Assembly: GCA_028278205.1 (NCBI GenBank)
Contig: JANQES010000110.1
Span: 179,780 to 243,779, forward strand
Direction of reading: 5' to 3'
DNA: 64,000 bases
Source: Rhodothermales bacterium
GTDB taxonomy: Bacteria > Bacteroidota > Rhodothermia > Rhodothermales > Bin80
A program made the translations under genes and the position numbers. Within the stretch, counting starts at the first letter, position 1, and each line of letters begins with the position of its first letter. The notes below the pieces were generated by a model. It was not told the origin of the DNA, made no database searches, and was given only the letters and a program-made list of their open reading frames with translations. Shown here in pieces: positions 18,143 to 27,064 of the stretch.

Positions 18143-18316
18143 TGGGAAGAGGGAGAGCGGGAAAGGGAGAAAGGGGGAGAGGGAGAAAGGGAGATTTTTG
18201 AATATCGAATATCGAATTGTGAATGTCGAATATCGAAGGATCTGACCGAACCTTCAACATTCTAAATTCCTTGTTCGATATTCTTGAAATTCTCCCTTTC
18301 CCCCTCTCTCCTGCTC
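18143..18316. repeat. composite hairpin: GGGAGAAA words plus five ATATCGA heptamers
   Basis: The whole gap between the two foldase lipoprotein genes is repeat. A purine array is followed by five exact heptamers (ATATCGA, ATATCGA, ATTGTGA, ATGTCGA, ATATCGA at 18202-18236); a loop follows; then TTCGATATTC and CTCCCTTTCCCCCTCTCTCC return as partial reverse complements in mirror order. Two different words are thus nested in one hairpin. Confidence 0.8.
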
Positions 18317-18317
18317 G

Positions 18318-20390
18318 CTACTCCTTCGAGGTCGTCATCGAGAGGGAGGTGGAAGACGGGGGCTCGGAGAACGCATTCTGGAGGCGTTCGGGGAAGGTGC
18401 GCGCGCGATACAGGCGCCGCAACCGTTCGACCATCCGATCTTCGAGCACCTTCTGATAGTCGTTGACGACTTCGGCGCGGGCTTCCTCCAACGTTTTAGG
18501 ACGAGCCGGTTCAATCCCGTCGTTGAAAAGCACGATGTAGCCCGTACGGTAGGGAATCGCTTCGGTGTGCGCGCCCTCGGCCAGATCCACAGCCTGATCA
18601 TAGACCGAGTTGGTCGGGCCGGCTACCAGAATCGTATCCAGGAGGACTTCCTGCAGGGAGTCGCGGGCGACGTAGGCGTGCAACTCCGTCCACGAGAGGC
18701 CGTTTTCGACCCGCGTCACGGCGTCTTGCAGGAGCGAGTCGGAATAGCTGTAGATCTCGATGATGCGGGATCGATCCGGGAACTGGTAGTTGTCTTTGTG
18801 GGCCTGGTAGTAGGCTTCGAGGCCCGACGAATCCTCGGCGGCTGCCGTCCAGACGGAGTCTTCCATGAGCTTGAAGAGCACCAGCCCATCGCGAAATTCT
18901 TCCATGATCAGCCGGAAGTCTTCATCCCGCGTCTCTAACAAGGCCGCCTCGTGCGAGATCGCCGCCTGATCGAGAAAAACATCCGCTATTTCGACCAGTT
19001 GATCCTGCTTGGTCTGCATGTTGCGGATGAGGTATTCCGGATTCTTGGCGAACTCGGCAAGCTGGCCGTAGGTGTAGGTCGAGTCGCCGAGGGTAGCCAC
19101 GGGGATGGCGCGCACCGAGTCGGAAGCGGTGGCAGTGCGCACAGCGGTGAGCACACGCTGGGGGTCTTCCTCACCGATGATGCCCAGCAAGGCCGTCGTA
19201 TCGATCGTCGCCACATAGCGGGCGCGGGATTCTTTGGCCAGCCCCATCTCGGCCTGGCGCAGGCGCGGCAGGCGCGAGGCCGTCTGCTTCAACGCATCAT
19301 ATTCCTCTTCAAACGTGCCCAGGACCTTCCGTTCGGTGATCTTGAGCAGGTGAAAGCCATACTGGCTGATGACGATGTCGGAGATTTTGTCGATTTCCTC
19401 CATCGCGAAAGCGGCTTCGCGGAAAGCGGCATCGACGTTGGTGTTATCGTAGCGCAGGTAGCCCAGGTCGCCGCCTCGGGTGGCGCTGTTACGCTCTTCC
19501 GAAAACTCCATGGCCAGCTTGTCGAAGTCTTCGCCGTCATCGAGCCGCGTCTTCAGGCCCTGAATGCGTTCTCTGGCCTGCATCGAGTCGGCAGCGGTCT
19601 GGCCTTTGGGGCGGATCATGATGTGGGCGATGCGGATGTCCGGCACGCGTTCACGCCGGTCGTGCACGTAGAGGATGTGATACCCAAACTGCGTTCGGAA
19701 AATGGGCGAGACTTCGCCGACGGGCGTGGTGTAGGCCTGATCCTCGAAGGGCTTGACCATGCGCCCGGCGGTGAAGATGCCCAGGTGGCCGCGATAGCCC
19801 GGATTGGCCTGCGCGTTGCGCGACGACGGATCCTCGGAGTTACGCACGGCCAGATCGCCGAAATCCGTCCCGTTAACCACCGAATCGCGTATGGCCGCCA
19901 TTTTTTCATAGGCTGCCAGCGTGTCTTCGGGCGAGGCCACCTGGCTGAGACGCAGCAGGATGTGGCTGGCTTCGACCATCTCCGTGCTCTTCTTATAGAG
20001 ATCAGACAGGATGGGATTCATCACCTCCTTGTCGATCAGGTAGGGCTTGGCAAACGACGTGCGATAGTTGTTGATCTCCGTCATGATCGACGGATCCTGG
20101 GTGTAGCCCGCCGAATCGGCAGCCAGCACTTTGAGCCTGAAGTTGATGTAGCGTTCGAGGAACTCCTGATAGTCCGTCAATGAATCCTCATAGGCAGCCT
20201 CGTAGCTTCCAACGGTGCGTTCGTATCGCTCCTCGAACTCGTCGAGCCTCAGCGTTTGATCGTTGTAGACGGCTACGACCGTCGGGTCTTTGAGGGCGGC
20301 TTGTTCGGTGACCGTAAGGCCGCTGCTGCATCCGGCGAGCAGTACTACTACGAGGGCGAGAGGCCAAAGAGAAATCCGTCGCGCTGCCAT
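18318..20390 (-). CDS. large peptidyl-prolyl isomerase lipoprotein (two parvulin domains)
   Basis: 690 residues from the ATG that starts a lipoprotein signal (PLALVVVLLAGCSS). A SurA/PpiD-like helical region is followed by two parvulin domains: EASHILLRLS ... FRTQFGYHILYVHDR and RIAHIMIRPK ... GGDLGYLRYD ... VISQYGFHLLKITER. A long second helical part (residues ~450-690) resembles another foldase N-region. It should sit in the periplasm anchored to a membrane and help fold exported proteins. It is the first gene of the minus-strand run leading to surA and moxR. The upstream in-frame extension MDFARRNSKNR lacks a signal sequence and is rejected. Confidence 0.88.
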   Translation of the reverse strand: MAARRISLWPLALVVVLLAGCSSGLTVTEQAALKDPTVVAVYNDQTLRLDEFEERYERTVGSYEAAYEDSLTDYQEFLERYINFRLKVLAADSAGYTQDPSIMTEINNYRTSFAKPYLIDKEVMNPILSDLYKKSTEMVEASHILLRLSQVASPEDTLAAYEKMAAIRDSVVNGTDFGDLAVRNSEDPSSRNAQANPGYRGHLGIFTAGRMVKPFEDQAYTTPVGEVSPIFRTQFGYHILYVHDRRERVPDIRIAHIMIRPKGQTAADSMQARERIQGLKTRLDDGEDFDKLAMEFSEERNSATRGGDLGYLRYDNTNVDAAFREAAFAMEEIDKISDIVISQYGFHLLKITERKVLGTFEEEYDALKQTASRLPRLRQAEMGLAKESRARYVATIDTTALLGIIGEEDPQRVLTAVRTATASDSVRAIPVATLGDSTYTYGQLAEFAKNPEYLIRNMQTKQDQLVEIADVFLDQAAISHEAALLETRDEDFRLIMEEFRDGLVLFKLMEDSVWTAAAEDSSGLEAYYQAHKDNYQFPDRSRIIEIYSYSDSLLQDAVTRVENGLSWTELHAYVARDSLQEVLLDTILVAGPTNSVYDQAVDLAEGAHTEAIPYRTGYIVLFNDGIEPARPKTLEEARAEVVNDYQKVLEDRMVERLRRLYRARTFPERLQNAFSEPPSSTSLSMTTSKE

Positions 20391-20824
20391 AGGTGTTGTT
20401 GGATTCGGGGAAGGAAGAGGAAAGCGGTTTTTTGAATTTCGACGGGCAAAATCCAAAAGTACGGCCCATTCACGCCCATCACGCAGCCCTGTTCCGGCTT
20501 TTTTTATTCTTCGATAAATCGGAGGCCGGGAGAAAGGGGGGAGGCGGGCGAGCGACGAGGGGGCTTTGCGGGGCCGTTTGCGTTGGTCATTACGCTCACT
20601 TCGTTCGCGTCACTGGTCATTACGCTCGCTGCGCTCGCTGTCATTGGTCACTGGTGTCTTTATCCTCTACCATAAACCAGTGACCAGTGACTAACCTCGT
20701 CTTTTCATCGCGCACAATCAACCCAGATGCCTGTACCCTCATCCCCCGGGACCCGAAAAGAGCAACTTTCTAAATGGTACTGTGTCTTAAAGAGTAGAGC
20801 TAGTCTGGTTCTTCGAATTATGTA
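20391..20824. other. 434-bp intergenic region between divergent genes
   Basis: It must contain the promoters of the foldase operon (minus) and the sigma gene (plus), but no clear consensus promoter could be picked by eye. It holds the direct repeat GGTCATTACGCTC (20585 and 20615), palindromic GCTCGCTGCGCTCGC, and the hairpin at 20640. No small ORF with a ribosome site was seen. Confidence 0.5.
20640..20691. repeat. CCAGTGA heptamer hairpin
   Basis: GTCATTGGTCACTGGT (20640-20655) and ACCAGTGACCAGTGAC (20676-20691) are reverse complements with one mismatch; both arms are tandem heptamers (CACTGGT / CCAGTGA). Loop of 20 nt. Confidence 0.75.
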
Positions 20825-21421
20825 ATGGCTGCCACCATGCATACTGACGACAAAGCCTTAATCGAGGCCTTTCAGGCGGGCGATGACTTTGCGTTTGTCT
20901 CGCTCTATAACCGATACAAAGGCCCCATCTTCACCTATTGTCTGAAGATGTTACTCGACCGCGACCTGGCCCAGGACGTGATGCAGGAGACCTTCTTGCG
21001 CATCTACGAAAACCGGGACCGGTTGCTCAACACGCATTCGTTTCGCGCCTGGACCTTTACGATTGCCCGGAATCAGTGTCTCAACCAGTTCCGGATGGCC
21101 AACAAACAGGTGCACCTCGACGAAGACTATGCCGCGACGTTGCCGCAAACCGCTGCGCTGTCTCAGGAAGCCACGCTCGAAAAGAGCGAGCAGGTCGAAT
21201 TTGTGAACCATTTTCTCGGCCAGCTCAAACCTGAGTATCGGGAGGTGCTCATCCTGCGCGAATACCAGAACCTGACCTACGACGAGATTGCTGCCGTCAC
21301 ACGCAGCACCCTGAGCGCCGTCAAGTCGCGTTTGTTTAAAGCGCGCCGGAAGCTGGCGGCGTTTATGGAGCCGGTGCTGCGCCGCGAGCGCCAGCGCCTC
21401 GTCTCCGCGCGCCCCTCGTAG
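20825..21421 (+). CDS. ECF-type RNA polymerase sigma factor
   Basis: 198 residues. Region 2 is clear (YNRYKGPIFTYCLKMLLDRD, DLAQDVMQETFLRIYENRD, AWTFTIARNQCLNQFR), then a short linker and region 4 (LKPEYREVLILREYQNLTYD, EIAAVTRSTLSAVKSRLFKARRKL). These direct RNA polymerase to a small regulon. The next gene encodes a zinc-finger membrane protein with the usual anti-sigma layout, so the sigma is probably held inactive until an envelope signal. The adjacent divergent foldase operon is a reasonable candidate target, inferred from position only. A second ATG four codons in could also be the start. Confidence 0.9.
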   Translation: MAATMHTDDKALIEAFQAGDDFAFVSLYNRYKGPIFTYCLKMLLDRDLAQDVMQETFLRIYENRDRLLNTHSFRAWTFTIARNQCLNQFRMANKQVHLDEDYAATLPQTAALSQEATLEKSEQVEFVNHFLGQLKPEYREVLILREYQNLTYDEIAAVTRSTLSAVKSRLFKARRKLAAFMEPVLRRERQRLVSARPS

Positions 21422-21494
21422 CGGCTTTGTGCCCTCGATGGCGAGGCCGATCTTCGGCCCTTGATACAGACCATACCTGACGATACATAGCGCC

Positions 21495-22037
21495 ATGAAG
21501 CCACTTTTCGAAACACCCGAAGCTGCCCAGTGCAGCGAAGCGATGGAGGAAGCGCTTAACCTCTACATGGACGGCGAACTGCCCTTCGGCGAACAGCCGT
21601 TGTTGTTCGCCCACCTTGCCACCTGCGACCAATGCCGCCGCATCATGGGATCGATGTTGGAGTTTCGGCGCATGAGCCGGCAGGAAACTTTCGTCGTGCC
21701 GCCGGCTATCGATGATGCCATCTTCAAACGGCTCCATCAAGTCAAAAAACGCTCGAAACGCGTTGATCGCTACTGGGACCGCCGCCCGCTGTGGCAGGCC
21801 CGGACGCCGGTGTCGTTGCGGGCCGCTGCCCTGGCGGCGGTGATGCTCTTCGGCGCCGGGTTGATGTTTCCCCAGGAGGCCGGCGAGCCGGTGACTGAGG
21901 TTCCGGTCAGTCTTCATGAAGAGCACGTCGTGGATTACGGCCCGTTCGAACGGCCCGAAGTACATATCCTGCTCTACCCCGGCCTGACCGTCGAAGCCTC
22001 CCGAATCATCGAAACAAACATCTCGGACACGTATTGA
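21495..22037 (+). CDS. anti-sigma factor with zf-HC2 zinc finger
   Basis: 180 residues. The N-terminus has C13 and HLATCDQC (H40, C44, C47), the HxxxCxxC anti-sigma zinc finger. A single membrane helix lies near residues 107-125 (RAAALAAVMLFGAGLMF), followed by a short exported tail. It would bind the sigma factor encoded just upstream and release it on an envelope cue. The gene follows the sigma gene by 73 nt on the same strand and ends before a strong terminator, so the two form a complete unit. Confidence 0.85.
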   Translation: MKPLFETPEAAQCSEAMEEALNLYMDGELPFGEQPLLFAHLATCDQCRRIMGSMLEFRRMSRQETFVVPPAIDDAIFKRLHQVKKRSKRVDRYWDRRPLWQARTPVSLRAAALAAVMLFGAGLMFPQEAGEPVTEVPVSLHEEHVVDYGPFERPEVHILLYPGLTVEASRIIETNISDTY

Positions 22038-22060
22038 CGGGACGGCTACCGGCTTTGAGT

Positions 22061-22098
22061 AAAACCCTCAGCGCCTTCGCGACGCTGGGGGTTTTTTT
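22061..22098 (+). terminator. intrinsic terminator after the sigma/anti-sigma pair
   Basis: AAACCCTCAGCG and CGCTGGGGGTTT pair around a CTTCGCGA loop and are followed by a run of seven T. Confidence 0.9.
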
Positions 22099-22128
22099 AT
22101 GCTGATTAAAATCATCGCGAAAAAGAAA

Positions 22129-22163
22129 CAATCCAAAATCCGCAATCCAAAATCCAAAATCGG
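22129..22163. repeat. ATCCAAA heptamer array, one-sided
   Basis: CAATCCAAAATCCGCAATCC and AAAATCCAAAATC give ATCCAAA units at 7-10 nt spacing before gltX. No reverse-complement arm nearby. Confidence 0.65.
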
Positions 22164-22208
22164 AATCCCTATCTTCAGAGCCGCCAAAGCCATCAGACGT
22201 ATTCATCC

Positions 22209-23702
22209 ATGACCCAATCGTCCCAGTCTTCCGTCCGTGTCCGTTTTGCGCCGAGCCCGACGGGCTATCTGCACATCGGCGGGTTGCGCACGGCGCTCTA
22301 TTGTTACCTGTTTGCCCGCAAGCACGGCGGTCAGTTTCTGCTGCGTATCGAAGACACCGACCGCGAGCGCTACGTCGAAGATGCCGAGCAAGACATCATC
22401 GAGGCGATGCGGTGGGCCGGTCTTTCGTACGATGAAGGGCCGGGCCTCGGCGGGTCGCATGCGCCGTATTACCAGTCGCAGCGGGGCGCGCTCTATCGCC
22501 AGTATGCGCAGCAACTCCTCGACGACGGCCACGCTTATTACGCTTTCGACACGCCGGACGAACTCCAGGCCATGCGCGACCGGGCGCAGCAGGAAGGCAA
22601 CGATGCCGCCAAGTACGACGCTGTCACGCGGATGCAGATGAAGAATGCGCTCACGCTCTCTGAGGACGAGGTGCAAAGCCTGCTGGATGCCGGTGCGCCC
22701 CACGTGGTCCGCCTCAAGGTGCCGCGCAGCGAGATGGTGCGCTTCGAAGACCTGATCAAAAACGAGGTGACGATTGCCTCGTCGCGCATCGACGATCAGG
22801 TGCTGCTCAAATCTGACAGCATGCCCACCTACCACCTCGCCAACGTCGTGGACGATCACTTGATGGAGATCACGCACGTCATCCGGGGCGAGGAATGGCT
22901 GCCGTCGACACCCAAGCACATCCTGCTCTATCAATACCTGGGCTGGACGCCGCCGAAGATGGCGCACCTGCCGCTGATCATGAGCCCGACGGGCGGCAAG
23001 CTCTCCAAACGCAACGCCGAGAAGATGGGCATCCCTGTGTCGGTGCATCAGTATCGAGACGCCGGCTACGAGCCCGAAGCCGTCATCAATTTTCTGGCCT
23101 TCCTCGGTTGGAATCCGGGCACGGAGCAAGAAGTTTTTTCGCTCGACGGGCTCGTTGACGCCTTCTCGATTGACCGGGTCGGAACCTCCGGCGTGCAGTT
23201 CAATCTCGACAAACTGCGCTGGTTCAACGAACAACACCTCCGCCAGCTACCGCTCGACGATCTGCTGCGCCGGATTACGTCGCCCCTCCAGGCACACGGC
23301 TACGACCCCGACGAGGCCTACCTGCGCCGGGTCGTCGGCTTGCTGCACGACCGGATGAAGCTCGCCGAAGACCTGGCGACGCTCTATCCGTATTTCTTCG
23401 AAGATCCCACGACGTACGACGAGAAAGCCGTCAAAAAACGCTGGAAAGACGATTCGTCCGTCTTGCTGACGGCCTACGCTGACCGCCTCGAACAGGCCGA
23501 ATCGTTCACCGAAGAGACCACCGAAGCTGTCTTGCGGGCATTGGCCGAGGAGCACGAAGCCGGCGCCGGGCGCATCATCCACCCGACGCGCCTGGCCGTC
23601 AGCGGCACCAACGTCGGGCCGAGCCTTTTCGGGATGTTGGGCGTGTTGGGCCGCGAGACCTGCGTCCGCCGCCTGCGCCGGGCTGTGGAGGTTCTGGGGT
23701 GA
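22209..23702 (+). CDS. gltX: glutamate--tRNA ligase
   Basis: 497 residues, class I synthetase that charges tRNA(Glu). The nucleotide-binding motif is RFAPSPTGYLHIGGLRTALY with the HIGH-type HIGG; the second signature is GGKLSKRNAEKMG (KLSKR). The glutamate-pocket and stem-contact regions between them (LLRIEDTDRERY, GEEWLPSTPKHILLYQYLGW) are intact, and the helical anticodon-binding domain follows. GlnS is encoded separately downstream on the other strand, so this enzyme need not be non-discriminating. The start ATG fits the family N-terminus. Confidence 0.97.
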   Translation: MTQSSQSSVRVRFAPSPTGYLHIGGLRTALYCYLFARKHGGQFLLRIEDTDRERYVEDAEQDIIEAMRWAGLSYDEGPGLGGSHAPYYQSQRGALYRQYAQQLLDDGHAYYAFDTPDELQAMRDRAQQEGNDAAKYDAVTRMQMKNALTLSEDEVQSLLDAGAPHVVRLKVPRSEMVRFEDLIKNEVTIASSRIDDQVLLKSDSMPTYHLANVVDDHLMEITHVIRGEEWLPSTPKHILLYQYLGWTPPKMAHLPLIMSPTGGKLSKRNAEKMGIPVSVHQYRDAGYEPEAVINFLAFLGWNPGTEQEVFSLDGLVDAFSIDRVGTSGVQFNLDKLRWFNEQHLRQLPLDDLLRRITSPLQAHGYDPDEAYLRRVVGLLHDRMKLAEDLATLYPYFFEDPTTYDEKAVKKRWKDDSSVLLTAYADRLEQAESFTEETTEAVLRALAEEHEAGAGRIIHPTRLAVSGTNVGPSLFGMLGVLGRETCVRRLRRAVEVLG

Positions 23703-23710
23703 GGGTTGTC

Positions 23711-23766
23711 TAACCGCAGAGATCGCAGAGGACGCTGAGAGTGCTTCTCCGCGAACTCTGCGGTTA
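23711..23766. repeat. CGCAGAG-word hairpin
   Basis: TAACCGCAGAG (23711-23721) and CTCTGCGGTTA (23756-23766) are exact reverse complements. The left side continues as 9-nt words CGCAGAGGA and CGCTGAGAG. Located between gltX and the ACT-domain gene. Confidence 0.75.
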
Positions 23767-23776
23767 ATACAGAAAA

Positions 23777-24160
23777 ATGTCACAAATGAACCTCACCATC
23801 ATCCCCGGACGATTTGCCGTCTGCCGGTTTGATCCGCAAGAAGCGCTGCCGGAGTGGGCGTTCGAAGGCGACTTTTTTTCGGTGACGCGGACGGCGGAGG
23901 AACGCTCCGTCGTCTGCCGCGAAGACTTCGTGCCGCAGGGTGTGACGTGCGAGGCGGGGTGGGCCTGTCTGAAAGTCGAAGGCCCGCTCGACTTCTCGCT
24001 GACCGGCGTCCTGGCCTCGCTGGCTGCGCCGCTGGCCGAAGCCGGTATCTCGATCTTCGCCGTCTCCACCTTCGATACCGACTACCTGATGGTGAAAGCG
24101 CATGACGTCGATGCCGCTGTGGGTGCCTTGACGCAGGCGGGGCATACAGTGCGCGTGTGA
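23777..24160 (+). CDS. ACT-domain protein (CASTOR-like)
   Basis: 127 residues. The C-terminal half reads WACLKVEGPLDFSLTGVLAS, LAAPLAEAGISIFAVSTFDTDYLMV, the pattern of small stand-alone ACT proteins related to the CASTOR/ACT_7 group, which bind amino acids. The N-terminal part (FAVCRFDPQEALPEWAFEGD) also fits that group. No enzyme domain is attached, so it may sense an amino acid or work by contact with another protein. It follows gltX on the same strand after a hairpin. Role unknown. Confidence 0.75.
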   Translation: MSQMNLTIIPGRFAVCRFDPQEALPEWAFEGDFFSVTRTAEERSVVCREDFVPQGVTCEAGWACLKVEGPLDFSLTGVLASLAAPLAEAGISIFAVSTFDTDYLMVKAHDVDAAVGALTQAGHTVRV

Positions 24161-24199
24161 GGAGCTTTTTTTGAAAGCGTTGTTGGTTTGCCACCAAGT

Positions 24200-24397
24200 C
24201 ACGTCGATCCGTCCGCCGACCTCTCGCAGGTCGTCAGGCCTCGGACGTTGCCGCTCGTGACGGTGGTCGAGACCGCGCGCGGCGCCGAGCACGTCTGGAC
24301 CACCTTCAGCGACGATCAGATCGATCTCAACTATGCCAGCCCCCGGCTCTTGATGGAGATCATCGACGTGCTGCTGTTTTACATCGAACAAGGCGCC
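24200..24397 (+). pseudogene. fragment of a GH13 sucrose-phosphorylase-type gene
   Basis: About 66 codons read HVDPSADLSQVVRPRTLPLV, ETARGAEHVWTTFSDDQIDL and LLMEIIDVLLFYIEQGAD, a segment strongly matching GH13 sugar phosphorylases just before their catalytic Asp. The start, the catalytic residues and the remaining ~400 codons are missing; homology stops where the glnS 3' end begins on the other strand. It is a gene remnant without function. Confidence 0.65.
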
Positions 24398-24419
24398 GAT
24401 GGCCATTCCCCAACTCAAA

Positions 24420-26771
24420 CTAACCCAGCTTCGCCTCAACCATCTCTTTCACCAATTGCGGTTTGGCTTTGCCGCCGGTGGCGCGCATTACCTGGCCGAC
24501 GAAGAAGCCCAGCAGGCCGGTTTTGCCGCCTTTGTAGGCGTCTACCTTGTCGGGGTAGTCGGCCAGCAGTTTGTCGATGATCGGCGCGAGCGTTTCGGGG
24601 TCGGCGAGGACGGCCTGACTTTTTTGTTCGGCGATGGCTTTGGGATCGCCGCCGTTTTGCATCATCTCGGCGAAGACCTCGCGGGCGATCCGCGTCGAGA
24701 CCGTGCCGTCGTCGATGAGCGCGACGAGGGCGGCCAGGCCGGCGGGCGTGACCTTCAGGGCCGTCATCGGCGTGCCTTTGCGAGCCGGCAGCAAGGAATG
24801 GATGATCCAGTTGGCGAGCGCCTTCGGGTTGTCGTGGGCGGCGACGGCCTCCTCGAAATACGAGGCCACCGCCGGGTTGCCGACGAGCTGGAGGGCGTCT
24901 TTCTGGGACAGGCTCAGGGTTTCCTTATACTTTGCCAGCCGGGCGCGCTGCCGGTCGGTCAGGTCTTTGGTCGGATCCTGTTTGGCTTTTGGCGGCCCGG
25001 AAGCCTCGGGGGCCGGCTTTGCTTTTTTTGCCGCGCCGTTGGCCTTAGCGCCGTCCTTTTTCGTCTTGATCTTCGCCCACGTATCGCGTAGCGCCACGAT
25101 GCGGTTGAAGACGAGCGCTTCGGGCGATGAATCCTCCGGATCGCGCCAGAAATAGCCCAGGCGGGTGAACTGGTAGCGCATATCCGCCGGATCGTCGGCT
25201 ACACTCGGCTCGATGCGGCTATCTTTGAGGACGACCATCGACTCCGGGTTGAGGTTTTCTTTGAAATCCTCCACGCCTTCCGAGGGATTCTCGGCGCTGA
25301 AGAGCCGGTCGTAGAGACGCACCTCCGCCGTGAGTGCGTGCCCCGCCGAAACCCAGTGAATCGTGCCCTTAACCTTGCGGTCGGCATTGGCACCGCCGCT
25401 TTTGGTCTCCGGATCGTAGGTGCAGCGAAGCTCGACGACCTCGCCGTTTTCATCCTTGACCACCTCCTCGCATTTGATGATGTAGCCGTAGCGCAACCGC
25501 ACCTCGCGGCCCGGCGAGAGGCGGTGAAAACGCTTCGGCGGATCCTCCATAAAATCGTCGCGCTCGATGAAGAGCGTGCGCGAGAACGGCACCTTGCGCG
25601 ATCCTTCGAGAGGCACGTCGTGCGGCCAGTAGGGCGCATCGAGCCACTCCGTCTCGGCGTCCGGGTAGTTGGTGATGGTCACTTTGAGCGGGCGCAGCAC
25701 ACACATCACCCGCGGCGCCTTATAGTTGAGGTCGTCGCGAATGCTGTACTCCAGCAGGCCGATGTCGATGACGCTGTCGACTTTCGTGACGCCGACGCGG
25801 TCGCAGAACGTCCGGATGGCTTCGGGCGTGACGCCCCGGCGGCGCAGCCCCGAAAGCGTCGGCATGCGCGGGTCGTCCCAGCCGCTGACGTGGCCTTCCT
25901 TGACCAGTTGCAGCAGCTTGCGTTTGCTGGTGATGGTATAGTTGACGTTGAGCCGCGCAAACTCATACTGACGCGGGCGCGGGTCGATGCCGAGGGCTTC
26001 GATATACCAGTCGTAAAGCGGCCTGTTGACCTCAAATTCGAGCGTGCAGATCGAATGGGTGATGTTTTCGATGGCATCGCTCTGGCCGTGCGCCCAGTCG
26101 TAAAACGGATAGATGCACCAGGCGTCGCCGCGCCGGTAGTGGCTGGCGTGGCGGATGCGATACATCAGCGGGTCGCGCATCTTCATGTTGGGATGCGCCA
26201 TGTCGATCCTGGCGCGCAGCACCCGCGAACCGTTGGGAAACTCGCCATTTTTCATCCGCTCGAAGAGATCGAGGTTTTCCTCCACCGAGCGGTTCCGGTA
26301 CGGGCTTTCGCGGCCCGGTTCGGTGACGCTGCCCCGGTAGGCGCGGATGTCCTTTTCACTTGAATCATCCACATACGCCTTGCCCTTTTTAATCAACTCG
26401 ACGGCCCACTCGTAGAGTTGCTCGAAATAGTCGGAGGCATAGAATTCTTTATCGCCCCAATCGAAGCCGAGCCAGCGGATGTCTCGCTTGATGGCGTTGA
26501 CGTACTCGATGTCTTCGGTCTCCGGGTTCGTGTCGTCGAAGCGGAGGTGGCAGACGCCGTCGTAGTCGGCAGCCAGGCCGAAGTTGAGGCAGATGCTCTT
26601 GGCGTGGCCGATGTGCGGGTAGCCGTTGGGCTCCGGGGGGAACCGCACAACGACGCCCTCGCGCCGCCCGCTCTTGAGGTCGTCTTCGACGATAGCCCGG
26701 ACGAAATTCGTGGCCGTTGCGCCGTCGCCGTCGGTTTTGGATAGCGTCTCGTTTACTTTTTTCGTATCCAT
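24420..26771 (-). CDS. glnS: glutamine--tRNA ligase with C-terminal YqeY-like domain
   Basis: 783 residues. The synthetase core (to about residue 560) has RFPPEPNGYPHIGHAKSICL with HIGH, a Rossmann fold and a ribosomal L25-like anticodon region; the KMSKS position reads TSKRKLLQLV. A Lys/Ala-rich linker (residues ~570-605) leads to a GatB/YqeY helical domain ending TGLLGFFVGQVMRATGGKAK, which in the amidotransferase GatB contacts tRNA. The same fusion is known from Deinococcus GlnRS, where the tail strengthens tRNA(Gln) binding. A separate GltX is encoded nearby. The gene converges on the gltX side and its 3' end borders the GH13 remnant. Confidence 0.96.
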   Translation of the reverse strand: MDTKKVNETLSKTDGDGATATNFVRAIVEDDLKSGRREGVVVRFPPEPNGYPHIGHAKSICLNFGLAADYDGVCHLRFDDTNPETEDIEYVNAIKRDIRWLGFDWGDKEFYASDYFEQLYEWAVELIKKGKAYVDDSSEKDIRAYRGSVTEPGRESPYRNRSVEENLDLFERMKNGEFPNGSRVLRARIDMAHPNMKMRDPLMYRIRHASHYRRGDAWCIYPFYDWAHGQSDAIENITHSICTLEFEVNRPLYDWYIEALGIDPRPRQYEFARLNVNYTITSKRKLLQLVKEGHVSGWDDPRMPTLSGLRRRGVTPEAIRTFCDRVGVTKVDSVIDIGLLEYSIRDDLNYKAPRVMCVLRPLKVTITNYPDAETEWLDAPYWPHDVPLEGSRKVPFSRTLFIERDDFMEDPPKRFHRLSPGREVRLRYGYIIKCEEVVKDENGEVVELRCTYDPETKSGGANADRKVKGTIHWVSAGHALTAEVRLYDRLFSAENPSEGVEDFKENLNPESMVVLKDSRIEPSVADDPADMRYQFTRLGYFWRDPEDSSPEALVFNRIVALRDTWAKIKTKKDGAKANGAAKKAKPAPEASGPPKAKQDPTKDLTDRQRARLAKYKETLSLSQKDALQLVGNPAVASYFEEAVAAHDNPKALANWIIHSLLPARKGTPMTALKVTPAGLAALVALIDDGTVSTRIAREVFAEMMQNGGDPKAIAEQKSQAVLADPETLAPIIDKLLADYPDKVDAYKGGKTGLLGFFVGQVMRATGGKAKPQLVKEMVEAKLG

Positions 26772-26828
26772 TGTTTATATCGGTAGTTGTGCTGATTGTG
26801 TTTGCGCAGGAAACCTTTTAAACGCTAT

Positions 26829-26889
26829 CCATCGGTAAAAAATCCCACGCGTTCGACGCATAATCGCCGTCGTCGATTTTTTACGATGG
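26829..26889. repeat. inverted repeat upstream of glnS
   Basis: CCATCGGTAAAAAATC (26829-26844) and GATTTTTTACGATGG (26875-26889) are near-perfect reverse complements with one extra base, spaced by 30 nt. It lies just upstream of the minus-strand glnS and could be a terminator/attenuator or an operator. Confidence 0.5.
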
Positions 26890-26989
26890 ATTCTCACGAA
26901 ATATCGAAGTGTATAAGAGAAAGCCGACGGAGATGCCGTCCAAGATTATCGCTGCTACGCCGTAAGAGACGCTCTAAAAGCACAACACA

Positions 26990-27024
26990 AAAAGCCCCGG
27001 CGCCGCAATGATGCCGGGGCTTCT
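26990..27024 (-). terminator. intrinsic terminator of the DUF4397 gene
   Basis: AAGCCCCGGC and GCCGGGGCTT pair around an 11-nt loop; read on the minus strand the stem is followed by TTTTTGTG. It lies 40 nt after the stop of the minus-strand gene at 27065. Confidence 0.85.
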
Positions 27025-27064
27025 TGTCGGGAGGAGCCAGCGATACCCATCCCATCCCTGATGT

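Noticed and set aside
17271..18260. longer foldase lipoprotein with N-terminus IFDIHNSIFDIQK
   Set aside because: The extension is translated ATATCGA repeat and would bury the lipoprotein signal.
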